Assembly (NCBI RefSeq): GCF_900128495.1
Contig: NZ_LT635801.1
Span: 2,225,083-2,289,082 of the forward strand
From: Bacteroides ilei
GTDB taxonomy: Bacteria; Bacteroidota; Bacteroidia; Bacteroidales; Bacteroidaceae
Direction: 5' to 3'
DNA: 64,000 nucleotides
In this document: one piece after another, positions 29,382 to 36,788 of the stretch
How the letters are laid out: every line of letters starts with the position of its first letter
Position numbering within the stretch: the stretch's first letter is position 1
Notes under the pieces: model-generated
Databases searched by the model: none
Told to the model about the DNA's origin: nothing
What the model saw: the letters and a program-made list of their open reading frames with translations, nothing else
Position numbers and translations under genes: made by a program

Positions 29382-30593
29382 CTACCGTTTGTTATGGAAC
29401 CTGTATCCGAAACCGAGCATCAGGTTGTTCGGATCCTTGAATTTCGAAAGCTGGTAACCCACGTGCAGGAAAAGGTTTTTCGTGACGGATGTCTTTAATG
29501 CCAGAATCTGATAGAAACCTTCCGTATCTTTTCCTTTGGATAGCAGGTTTCTTCCGATACCGAAATTGATCGAGAATATGGGCATGACAAATTCACACCG
29601 GAGTGAAAGGCCCATACTGAACTGTTCCTTGAAAGGCGGGCGGTAGAACTTGATGGCGTCTCCGGTCAATTCGGGGTCTATGATATGTTCCTGGATGTTG
29701 GCGCTTTCATCGTATTGTGCATCCAGCGATACGCCGGCCTTGAAATACTTGTTGAAATTGTACATCGGGTTGAAGTTGGCTCCTATGATACCGAACGAGC
29801 CCGGTACCAGTGTGCTGTGGTCGTCCCAGTTCAGACCTTTGATACGGGTAGCACCGTATACGATCACGTCATAGCTGATGTGTTTCCGGAACGTTGTGTG
29901 AGTTACGGGGAATGTATTGTCCTGTACAGTATTTCCAAAAGTACGTACCAGTCCTATTCTTCCTCCCAAGGTGTTCACGCCGGCGTTGGGATAATGGCTG
30001 TTGCCGTTCGAAAAATGGCTCAGGTCTACACCTGCATTCAGGCGCCAGTTGGGTGTGATCTGCCAGTTCAGCAGTACACCTATATTCATGTAGGCGTTGA
30101 TATTCGAACCTGTCACATTGTTGTTGGGGGCATCCTTGTTTGTCTTCCACCCGAAAGAAGCCCCGAAGTTCCATTCGTAATCCAATGAGAGTCTGGACGA
30201 TATCCGGGCTATACGCGATCCTTGGAACACATATACGGAAACGGGGGTTCCCAGTTCTTCCTTGTCGGAAAAGGAGCTGTATGCTACACCTATTCCTTGA
30301 TAGGTATTCGGATACAGGCGTCCCAACTCCGAATGTGGACTGAAACGGAAGGCGTATTGCAAGTGTCCCGACAGGGCGGTACGTATGGGCTTGCCTTTTG
30401 CGTTGTTCCCGTCGAAAAAGCCATTGACAGGCGCAATGTATCCCGGGCGGAAGTTTATTCCCAGTTCGTGGACAAGACCTTTCCGGTTCTGTACCGTGTC
30501 GTTTCCGGCCGGGACGATTTTTTGTGCATACGAGGGCATCTGTATGGTCAGTGCTGCCAAGAGCAGGCAGGCGATGTGTATTCTTCTGTTCAT
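29382..30593 (-). CDS. PagL-like acyloxyacyl hydrolase (lipid A deacylase family) outer-membrane barrel
   Basis: A 403-residue exported barrel. Signal peptide MNRRIHIACLLLAALTIQMP is followed by cleavage near YAQ. The PagL active-site motif H-x-S-N is present as LSHFSNGN (His193, Ser195, Asn196), within an NAGVDLSHFSNGN strand; PagL removes the 3-O acyl chain of lipid A. PagL itself is about 170 residues, so this form is more than twice as long, with extra strands after residue 230 ending in MLGFGYRFHNKR. Activity and target are inferred. The start ATG lies 5 bases after the preceding lipoprotein stop. It closes a three-gene operon. Confidence 0.82.
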   Translation of the reverse strand: MNRRIHIACLLLAALTIQMPSYAQKIVPAGNDTVQNRKGLVHELGINFRPGYIAPVNGFFDGNNAKGKPIRTALSGHLQYAFRFSPHSELGRLYPNTYQGIGVAYSSFSDKEELGTPVSVYVFQGSRIARISSRLSLDYEWNFGASFGWKTNKDAPNNNVTGSNINAYMNIGVLLNWQITPNWRLNAGVDLSHFSNGNSHYPNAGVNTLGGRIGLVRTFGNTVQDNTFPVTHTTFRKHISYDVIVYGATRIKGLNWDDHSTLVPGSFGIIGANFNPMYNFNKYFKAGVSLDAQYDESANIQEHIIDPELTGDAIKFYRPPFKEQFSMGLSLRCEFVMPIFSINFGIGRNLLSKGKDTEGFYQILALKTSVTKNLFLHVGYQLSKFKDPNNLMLGFGYRFHNKR

Positions 30594-30598
30594 GGTGT

Positions 30599-31618
30599 TC
30601 AATCAGGTTTTGTCTGTGTTTCGTAGTTCCTTGCGTTTTCGGGTATCGGGTATGTGTTTACTGTCATGCCCGACGTGTCCGGCACTTTGTAGGTCAGATG
30701 TCCCCCGAATCCTATCCGTTCGTCGGTTTTCGTGTTCCATATATAGATGGTATAGTCACAGTCCAGTACTTTGTATATGGTATACCAATTTATTTCGACA
30801 TCGGTATAGGCGTCGATGGTTATTTCGGTTTGGTCGTCTGTCGTGACCGGCATCCTGTTCCTTTCCTTGAAGGGGACGGTTTCGGGAGAGAAGGTCAGCT
30901 CTCCGTCCTCACTTTCCGCTGCGGGGATTTCCACCATGGTTCCTTCCAGCAGCGAGTATATGTCGGAATTCCAGGTGTCGTTCGTGAAATAGAGTTCCTT
31001 ATATTCGTCCGGAGCATCTACTATCCAAGGAAAGGATTGCGACGAATTGTTGTGAAGGGTTATTTTGTTATGGTCTTCTCTTACGGAACTGACGGATGGT
31101 GTCTGGAAGACAATGCTGTTGAATACATAAAGTTTGGAAGTCCGTATGTTCAGGATAATCTGCCGGTTGTCATACTCGTTTCCTACTTCAAGGTATATCT
31201 GCCGGTTGTCATTGGTGGCGTTTTCGGTCATTATTTTCAGGGTTTCCGGGCCGTCTTTCAGGAACGTGACTTTGAAAAGCCCTTCATTGTTCTGGTACAC
31301 CACTTTTCCAAGTCCGCTCAAGAGTGGGGAAGAGTCTCCTGGTTCGATGGGGTTTCCTTCCTGGTCGTATGCCGAAATCTCGCAGCGTGTCATCGTTATA
31401 AATGTCTCGTAGACAGACAGAATATCCCAGTTGGCAGCGGTAAAGACTATTTCAATGCTGTCTCCGTTTCCTTCCATGTCAAGGCTGGAGGGAAAATGAT
31501 CATAGTCATGGAAATTGTCTATAAATATGTCGCTGTTGCAGGAACTGAATGATGCCGCCGATATCAATGCCCACAAGATCAAGTAGTAAAAAGATGCTTT
31601 CATGTTGTTTTTCATCAT
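30599..31618 (-). CDS. Putative lipoprotein, unknown function
   Basis: A 339-residue protein with a lipoprotein signal (LISAASFSSC, modified Cys at about 27). The mature part is beta-rich, with repeated short strand-turn patterns (IYLEVGNEYDNRQIILN, ITIDAYTDVEINWYTIY), suggesting one or two immunoglobulin-like domains. No enzymatic motif. It sits between another lipoprotein and the PagL-like barrel with gaps of 40 and 5 bases, so the three are one operon. Likely envelope or surface exposed. Two ATGs are adjacent; the first was taken. Confidence 0.75.
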   Translation of the reverse strand: MMKNNMKASFYYLILWALISAASFSSCNSDIFIDNFHDYDHFPSSLDMEGNGDSIEIVFTAANWDILSVYETFITMTRCEISAYDQEGNPIEPGDSSPLLSGLGKVVYQNNEGLFKVTFLKDGPETLKIMTENATNDNRQIYLEVGNEYDNRQIILNIRTSKLYVFNSIVFQTPSVSSVREDHNKITLHNNSSQSFPWIVDAPDEYKELYFTNDTWNSDIYSLLEGTMVEIPAAESEDGELTFSPETVPFKERNRMPVTTDDQTEITIDAYTDVEINWYTIYKVLDCDYTIYIWNTKTDERIGFGGHLTYKVPDTSGMTVNTYPIPENARNYETQTKPD

Positions 31619-31658
31619 TAAAGGGACTCTGTGTCAATTGCCATTTCTAAATGCCCGA

Positions 31659-32507
31659 TCATTTTTTCGGATAGACGTTCAGTTCTGTACGGAGTCCGTT
31701 TCGGTCTTCCAGAACGAACGTCATCGGTTCGTCCTTATCCCACATCTGGACCTGGAGTACGTCATATTCCTGCTTGCCAGCCTTGGAAATCACCAGAATG
31801 AACGGACTGTTGTTATCCGGCCGACTGATGATTTTCCAGTTGCCCTCACCGTATTTCAGGGGGAAGTAGACCATTTCATTTTTTCCTGCTTGAAAAGATG
31901 TCGCTTCCGATCGGATGTCGCATCCTCTTGCCGTCACGGCTTCTACGTAAAAGATGCTGCCTCTTCTGTCCTTCAGTATATACCAGTCTCTTCCGTCGGG
32001 AGCAAGAGGAGTGAGCACATAACCATAACCTGCCCCCAAAGTCAGTTCGGTGGCATGCGAGCCTGTCTGCCGAATGATGGAATACCCTCCCACGCCTTGG
32101 TTGAAGCTGCTTTCCATGGGACATCCGTAATTCAGGTAAATGGAATGGTAAACAGGAATCAGGGATGAATCGGAACTTTCGATAAAGAATTTCTGGGAAT
32201 ATCCGTTTTTATCGGTAATGGTCAGGTAAGTTACGGGGTCTATAAGTTCCACCTTTACGTGGTTTCCGGTTATATCCGCACTACCTTGTGTGTATCCGTT
32301 GGTACATTCTACGTATGCCTGGTAGCCTCCGTTCCCCGAAACGATATCGAATTCACAGGATGTCTTGTCGGTCCGGATGGTGTCGCCTACCGAAAAGGAC
32401 AGCATGGACGGAAGTTGGGGAGAGTCGTTGCTACAGGAACCGAACGTTAGGGTTGCCGTCAACAGGCATATCCGGAGCATGCCTGCAAGTGTTTTATCTG
32501 TCTTCAT
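31659..32507 (-). CDS. Putative lipoprotein, first gene of the deacylase operon
   Basis: A 282-residue protein with a lipoprotein signal (LLTATLTFGSC, Cys about 25). The following sequence starts with VGDTIRTDKTSCEFDIVSGNGGYQ, resembling the Ig-like/BACON-type N-terminal repeats of Bacteroides surface lipoproteins, and continues as beta strands (ITGNHVKVELIDPVTYLTI, IFYVEAVTARGCDI). No catalytic signature. It heads the operon, 40 bases before the second lipoprotein, and both are unlike the short lipoproteins of polysaccharide loci. Function unknown. Confidence 0.75.
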   Translation of the reverse strand: MKTDKTLAGMLRICLLTATLTFGSCSNDSPQLPSMLSFSVGDTIRTDKTSCEFDIVSGNGGYQAYVECTNGYTQGSADITGNHVKVELIDPVTYLTITDKNGYSQKFFIESSDSSLIPVYHSIYLNYGCPMESSFNQGVGGYSIIRQTGSHATELTLGAGYGYVLTPLAPDGRDWYILKDRRGSIFYVEAVTARGCDIRSEATSFQAGKNEMVYFPLKYGEGNWKIISRPDNNSPFILVISKAGKQEYDVLQVQMWDKDEPMTFVLEDRNGLRTELNVYPKK

Positions 32508-32533
32508 ATCAGGTTTCTGTTTCTATTATTTGA

Positions 32534-32568
32534 CAAAGGAATAAAATCCTGCTTATATATGCAACAAA
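32534..32568 (-). promoter_or_regulatory. Weak promoter for the lipoprotein/deacylase operon
   Basis: On the minus strand, TTTG (32565-32568) and TATTCC-TTTG (from 32543 to 32534) approximate the consensus, with TA one step further than normal. Confidence 0.4.
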
Positions 32569-32667
32569 ACAAGATCCATTTTACCGATAAAATCCCGTCC
32601 TTCGGGTTTTACTGCACCGCAGCAATAAATTTCCTGTAAAAAACTTGCATTATTCCTTTAATCGATT

Positions 32668-32699
32668 TATCTTTGCATAAAAATTAAGTTTTTATGCAA
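32668..32699 (+). promoter_or_regulatory. lysO promoter with palindromic operator
   Basis: TATCTTTG (32668) with a possible TTG at -33 (32645). The TTTG is the edge of a perfect 11-base inverted repeat: TTGCATAAAAA (32673) and TTTTTATGCAA (32689), separated by TTAAG, covering the expected start site. A repressor dimer here would block transcription. Confidence 0.7.
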
Positions 32700-32707
32700 T
32701 TATCAAT

Positions 32708-32812
32708 ATGTACCGGACCAATTACTTCAATAACAGAATCGTGAATACACAGCTTTGCTGGGGTATCGTGATACTCATTGCCCATTGGTTCTCCGGTTTT
32801 ATCCTATCTTAA
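32708..32812 (+). CDS. Possible 34-residue leader or membrane peptide
   Basis: ATG at 32708 begins MYRTNYFNNRIVNTQL and continues to a hydrophobic stretch (residues 18-34) with two Trp, ending at a TAA. It follows the promoter palindrome and precedes the lysO genes by 136 bases. No ribosome binding site is obvious. It contains no Lys, so it is not a simple lysine attenuator. It could be a tiny membrane protein or chance. Confidence 0.35.
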   Translation: MYRTNYFNNRIVNTQLCWGIVILIAHWFSGFILS

Positions 32813-32948
32813 CCGACATTATTCCGTCTTGATAAGAGTAGTGGGAAGTTCTTGCAGGCCTTCCCGTCGTTGCAGTCTTTCCGCATGGATGGAAAAGAGC
32901 TTCGTGCTTGTACCATGCCTCGGAAATAACGTTTAACCAGTTATCATT
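32813..32948 (+). promoter_or_regulatory. Structured lysO leader
   Basis: Two small stems are visible: GGGAAG (32843) with CTTCCC (ending 32865), and CTTTCC near 32877 with GGAAAAG. It does not match the lysine riboswitch pattern I know. Candidate cis-regulatory RNA or simply folded spacer. Confidence 0.35.
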
Positions 32949-33236
32949 ATGTTGTATTTAAGTATATTGTTTGTCGGTTCCATTATAGGTTTTTTATTTC
33001 GTAAAGTACGTGTTTTCAAGAAACTGGATAAATCCATTTCATATACCATCTGGGTAATGCTGTTCGTTTTCGGGATTACCATCGGTTCGAACAAATCCTT
33101 GATGAGCAGTGTAGGAGATTTGGGTTTCCAGGCTTTTATCATGGCTGCCTGCGGGGTGCTGGGCAGTGTATTGGCTGCTCTGCTGGCATACAGGTTCCTG
33201 TTTAACCGGAAGAAAGGAGGAGAATATGAAAAGTAA
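32949..33236 (+). CDS. LysO-family lysine exporter, N-terminal component
   Basis: A 95-residue membrane protein with about three helices (residues 1-18, 32-47 and 62-85) separated by basic loops, matching the N-terminal LysO (DUF340/YbjE) segment. In E. coli LysO is one 299-residue protein, the N-terminal segment being fused to the larger one. Here it ends in KKGGEYEK and overlaps the next gene by 11 bases. The two chains probably assemble into one exporter. Confidence 0.8.
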   Translation: MLYLSILFVGSIIGFLFRKVRVFKKLDKSISYTIWVMLFVFGITIGSNKSLMSSVGDLGFQAFIMAACGVLGSVLAALLAYRFLFNRKKGGEYEK

Positions 33237-33846
33237 TCTGATGGTCATCGTGTCATTACTGGCAGGTATCCTGTGCGGATACTTCATCCAGTCGCCTTTG
33301 CTGGGACATTGCAATGAAATTTCACATTATATCCTGATGTTCCTGGTTCTCCAGGCGGGGCTGAATATAGGTGCCAATAGTGATTTCGGCTATATGAAGA
33401 ACAATTTCCGTTTTTCATCGCTGATGTTTCCGGCCTTTACCGTAGCGGGTACCTTGCTGTTTTCGGCTATAGCCAGCGTTTTCCTTGCCATGAACTTGTC
33501 CGACGGGCTGGCTGTGGGGAGCGGTTTCGGATATTATTCCCTGTCGTCTATCATGATTGTGCAGTTCAAGGAAGCGTCGGTAGGAATGGAGCTGGCATCC
33601 AGGTTAGGTGCGGTAGCCTTGCTTACGAATGTGTTCCGTGAGCTGTTTGCGTTGATAGGAGCGCCTCTCTATGCCCGGAAATTCGGTAAGCTGGCTCCCA
33701 TATCGGCTGCCGGTGTCACGTCGATCGATGTGTGCCTGCCTTCCATCAGCAAGTATTCGGGGCAGGAGTATGTTCCGGTGGCCATTATACAGGGGATTGC
33801 ACTGGAAATTGTCATTCCTGTGCTCATCACTTTCTTCTGCAGCTAG
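33226..33846 (+). CDS. LysO-family lysine exporter, C-terminal component
   Basis: A 206-residue protein with about six to seven helices and the conserved FVAMNLSDGLAVGSGFGYYS-like stretch (LSDGLAVGSGFGYYSL) and GAPLYARKFGKLAPISAAG. AAGVTSIDVCLPSIS near residue 165 is typical of LysO. Start ATG chosen at MKSNLM because AAGGAGG lies 5 bases before and the upstream frame is inside the first gene. Exports lysine (and analogues such as thialysine) from the cytoplasm. Confidence 0.88.
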   Translation: MKSNLMVIVSLLAGILCGYFIQSPLLGHCNEISHYILMFLVLQAGLNIGANSDFGYMKNNFRFSSLMFPAFTVAGTLLFSAIASVFLAMNLSDGLAVGSGFGYYSLSSIMIVQFKEASVGMELASRLGAVALLTNVFRELFALIGAPLYARKFGKLAPISAAGVTSIDVCLPSISKYSGQEYVPVAIIQGIALEIVIPVLITFFCS

Positions 33847-33931
33847 AGTAGAAATTTCTGTGTCAAGCATGAAAATATGTTATAAAGCATAATTTTTCTT
33901 TGTTTTTTTAGGCCGTTAAGTAATAATTGCT

Positions 33932-33939
33932 TATCTTTG
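33932..33939 (+). promoter_or_regulatory. -7 element of redoxin-like gene promoter
   Basis: TATCTTTG, followed by CAAC, is a strong match, leaving a leader of about 100 bases before the ATG. Confidence 0.65.
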
Positions 33940-34049
33940 CAACAGATTTCCACAGAAATAGGTTCTGATATTCAGTCCTATAAAGTATGTTCCGGGTAGA
34001 AATCACTGTAAAGGACAGTCCCGGATAGTATTAACTAAAATCAAATTAC

Positions 34050-34544
34050 ATGATCAAAAATGTAAAGTGGTTTTTTGTTGTATTAGTATTCAGTTCCTTA
34101 ATCTCCCTTTCATTTGACAAAGGGAGTGTACCGACAGAGAAACTGTTGCCGGGTGATAAGGCTCCGCAATTGTCACTCTGTGAAGGCGTACAGCCGCTCA
34201 ACCTGCAGGCCGATCCGAAAGGATATACATTGTTGAGCTTCTGGGCAAGTTACGATGCAGTGTCCAGACAAAAAAACGCTGCATTGTCTCACCTGGCAGG
34301 CAAGTATGACCGGGTGAGGATGATTTCGGTTTCTTTCGACCGCTATGCATCGGTGTTCCGGGCATCGGTCAGACAGGACGGACTTTCGGACGCCGACTGT
34401 TTTGTAGAAACTATGGGTTCCGATTCGGAGGCTTATCAGGCTTTCGGTCTGGAAGAAGGTTTCCAGAACTACTTGCTTGACAGCCGTGGCGTAATTGTTG
34501 CCAAGAACATTACAGCTGCCGAATTGGCTTCTTATCTGGACTAG
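34050..34544 (+). CDS. Thioredoxin-fold (TlpA/AhpC-like) protein without the CxxC
   Basis: A 164-residue exported protein with a signal-like helix at residues 5-22. The redoxin pattern is visible: LLPGDKAPQLSL at about 32-43, then YTLLSFWASYDAVSRQKN where the canonical FWASWCGPCR would be. Both cysteines are gone (residues about 64-67 read YDAV). The later strands (VRMISVSFDRY, FGLEEGFQNYLLDSRGVIVAK) keep the fold. A thiol-disulfide role is unlikely; binding or chaperone function is possible. Monocistronic, between a promoter and the hairpin at 34607. Confidence 0.8.
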   Translation: MIKNVKWFFVVLVFSSLISLSFDKGSVPTEKLLPGDKAPQLSLCEGVQPLNLQADPKGYTLLSFWASYDAVSRQKNAALSHLAGKYDRVRMISVSFDRYASVFRASVRQDGLSDADCFVETMGSDSEAYQAFGLEEGFQNYLLDSRGVIVAKNITAAELASYLD

Positions 34545-34606
34545 GCTGGGGCCAGGTCTGATGATGGGAAGAATGGGTTAGAACATTTGAATACAACAAA
34601 AAGCAG

Positions 34607-34656
34607 AAAGTTGCCTGTCCTTGCGTTTTGAGCAGGGCGGGCAACTTTATTTTTTC
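34607..34656 (+). terminator. Terminator after the redoxin-like gene
   Basis: AAAGTTGCC (34607) pairs with GGCAACTTT (34640), then A and a run of six T. Confidence 0.8.
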
Positions 34657-34764
34657 TGTACAGAAGGTAGAATAAAATAAAAACGTTACATTTGTGAAGT
34701 CCGCCATCTCCGGACAGCAGAGACATTACACAGACTGAATTTGTGACAACTAAATCTATGAGAA

Positions 34765-35577
34765 ATGAAAAAGAATGTATTCTATAAGTTCGGGACGGTT
34801 CTGGTCCTTTTCCTGTCGGCCTGTGGCACGGTAACCCGCCTGGACTCTTTCAAGCAATGTGAAGTTTCGGTCGATTCCATCAACAGCATGAAATTATATG
34901 AAGCATATCTGGTGCCGGTAGACCGCCAGGGGAAATACGTGTATGAAGAATTTCTCCTGCCCGAAATGTACGACCATTGCGAGCTGGTTTCGAGCAATGC
35001 CATGACCCAGGCTTCTGTCATAATGCAGATTTACTTCGATGCGGAGGGAAGGGTAAGGAAGTGCATGAACCGCTGGGCCGACGGCGGGAGCCTCAACAGC
35101 ATCGCTTATTACGGTGAAGACGGAGCCTTGATTTATTCGGCCTTTGCCAACGGATGCAAGGACTACGGGCGCGTATTTGCGCACGGCGGCAGGATGAGAG
35201 TGGAGCACACCTATTCCAAAGACTGGCTGAGGAATGATTTTCTTACAGCCGTTTATATGAGTACCGACGAGCTGGCCCATCATTTTGATATAGAGCTGAA
35301 GATGCCCGATAACTGCCGGGGAATTACGTTCAGTCCCATACAATGTGGCGAATGGGCGTTCATCAGTGCAGGAAACGTTTATGGAAGTCCGCACAGGAAG
35401 GCTGTACGGCAGTTTGACGAGAGTCTGGAGATCGGCTTCGGTCGGGAAGTGCGTATTGACAGCATAGCCAGACGCTGGTGCCGGATAAAGGTGCCGGCCA
35501 TGGACAGCCTGACGCTGTATGTACCCATAGACAGCGTTGAGGTGAGCCAGGTAAACGAAGGCAAGATTTCGTTATAG
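34765..35577 (+). CDS. Putative lipoprotein, unknown function
   Basis: A 270-residue protein with a textbook lipobox, VLFLSACGTV, Cys at about 20. The mature part contains two blocks: VIMQIYFDAEGRVRKCMNRW with an antitoxin-like beta hairpin feel, and a C-terminal RRWCRIKVPAMDSLTLYVPI that resembles an SH3-like domain. Neither is secure. It lies between the redoxin-like gene and a low-GC accessory region and may mark the edge of the core chromosome. The promoter is not obvious. Function unknown. Confidence 0.72.
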   Translation: MKKNVFYKFGTVLVLFLSACGTVTRLDSFKQCEVSVDSINSMKLYEAYLVPVDRQGKYVYEEFLLPEMYDHCELVSSNAMTQASVIMQIYFDAEGRVRKCMNRWADGGSLNSIAYYGEDGALIYSAFANGCKDYGRVFAHGGRMRVEHTYSKDWLRNDFLTAVYMSTDELAHHFDIELKMPDNCRGITFSPIQCGEWAFISAGNVYGSPHRKAVRQFDESLEIGFGREVRIDSIARRWCRIKVPAMDSLTLYVPIDSVEVSQVNEGKISL

Positions 35578-35679
35578 ATCAGGGCCTGTTCCGGAGCATT
35601 ATAGGCTTGTTTCTCAGACACCTTGTCGTTTGAAGTGAAGGAACTTGTCATTCTGACCGAAAGATCAAGTTCTTTTTCC

Positions 35680-36417
35680 TTAAAGATGAAGTTCTTTTCT
35701 GAAAACATCTTGAAGAATTTCCTTAAAAAAAGATTTCTTAGGAATATCAGAAGTACAGAAATGAGCCTCTTTTAATCCTATAATCCTTTTATCATTCATA
35801 TTTGAGTCAACCAACCGTATAAAAGAATCCCGATCTTCAAACTTTGCATACAATTCTGCTCGCCATTCATCGGGGGATTTTGAAAATAACTTTTGAAAAT
35901 GCAGCACATCCCAATGCCTGATTTCTGTATCTATCTCTTTTTTTGCTTGATCCATTAACTTCATGTCACCTAAAAAAAGAGCCAAAGCAACTTTGAACTC
36001 AAAAATACGATACAGTTTAATCGGATTATGTTCCGGGATAAATGAAGAAGATAATTGATTGAGCCATTGCCATACATCACTGACTACAACTTCTGGATGG
36101 AAAAATAGCCCAAACTGTTTCTCGGCAAAGTCGGAAGCACTTTGAAACAGCCTGTCATGGGAAGCATAGTCTATATAAAACTGGGTTCTATTCTTACCCC
36201 AAAGCTCAGTGTGAAAAACGGGTATGTTTCTTTTCTGTATGGATTCTTCCCATAATGGCAGACATTCGAAGATGATACGATATTGTTTTGAAAAGATTTT
36301 ATCAATCCTTAATCCCCACAATACGAGGTCTGCTTTCATGTATAAAGTTGAAGGTGTATAAGAAGACAAAATAGGAAATCTCTCTTGCCAATCATCAATT
36401 ATCTCTTTTTTTACCAT
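35680..36417 (-). CDS. Orphan AT-rich gene, unknown function
   Basis: A 245-residue protein from MVKKEIIDDW, no signal peptide, mostly alpha-helical, with Trp-rich segments (DVWQWLNQLSSSF, EFKVALALFLGDMKLMDQAKK). I do not recognise it; an immunity-like or phage-related role is only a guess. It is clearly AT-richer than the surrounding core genes, like the next two genes, and sits just outside the left copy of the traQ-tail repeat. The open frame extends 72 bases further upstream but overlaps the promoter at 36487. Confidence 0.65.
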   Translation of the reverse strand: MVKKEIIDDWQERFPILSSYTPSTLYMKADLVLWGLRIDKIFSKQYRIIFECLPLWEESIQKRNIPVFHTELWGKNRTQFYIDYASHDRLFQSASDFAEKQFGLFFHPEVVVSDVWQWLNQLSSSFIPEHNPIKLYRIFEFKVALALFLGDMKLMDQAKKEIDTEIRHWDVLHFQKLFSKSPDEWRAELYAKFEDRDSFIRLVDSNMNDKRIIGLKEAHFCTSDIPKKSFFKEILQDVFRKELHL

Positions 36418-36486
36418 GATGATTTTTATTTGACTACATTTATTTAATAATACTAATACTACCAAAGAAAATTTGGCATTTGAATG

Positions 36487-36494
36487 CAAATATA
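36487..36494 (-). promoter_or_regulatory. -7 element of the orphan gene
   Basis: The minus strand reads TATATTTG, about 70 bases before the chosen ATG. Confidence 0.5.
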
Positions 36495-36564
36495 CGAACT
36501 TTGGGCATTTTCAATTGTATAATTGATGACTTTATAATAGTCATAGAGCAATTATCAAAATGAA

Positions 36565-36628
36565 GGAGAATCCATCAGCCATACACCGAAGATTCTCCCT
36601 TTTCTTTTATTCTTCAGAAAGCAGTAGA
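36565..36628 (-). repeat. Left copy of traQ-tail direct repeat with hairpin
   Basis: On the minus strand, a short stretch decodes as EYLLLSEE plus stop and is followed by a hairpin of GGAGAATC and GATTCTCC (36565-36598). It aligns closely with 40877-40939, both copies containing AATACACCGAAGATTCTCC or ATACACCGAAGATTCTCC. It is a remnant of the 3' end of a conjugative transposon gene. Confidence 0.75.
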
Positions 36629-36763
36629 TATTCCACCTTCCATCTTCGTTCGATACTTGGAACTACCTTATTTCAACAGCTATATGACAAATATCAGTAT
36701 GACCCAACATTCTGTTTGATGTAATCTTTCTTTTTCCTTAACGGTTTTCTTAAAAGAAATATA

Positions 36764-36771
36764 TACTTTTG
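36764..36771 (+). promoter_or_regulatory. -7 element of the TPR regulator
   Basis: TACTTTTG, followed by TATC, 18 bases before the ATG. Confidence 0.65.
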
Positions 36772-36788
36772 TATCAAAAGGGGCAAGT

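Noticed and set aside
30524..31552. 342-codon open frame on the plus strand over the second lipoprotein
   Set aside because: It is antisense to a gene with lipobox and tight operon spacing; the translated product has no recognisable feature.
32591..32613. Hairpin AAAATCCCG/CGGGTTTT as a terminator
   Set aside because: It lies between divergent promoters, where no transcript would need termination.
32813..32948. Lysine riboswitch
   Set aside because: The stems are far shorter than the about 170-base lysine element and its conserved core is not seen.
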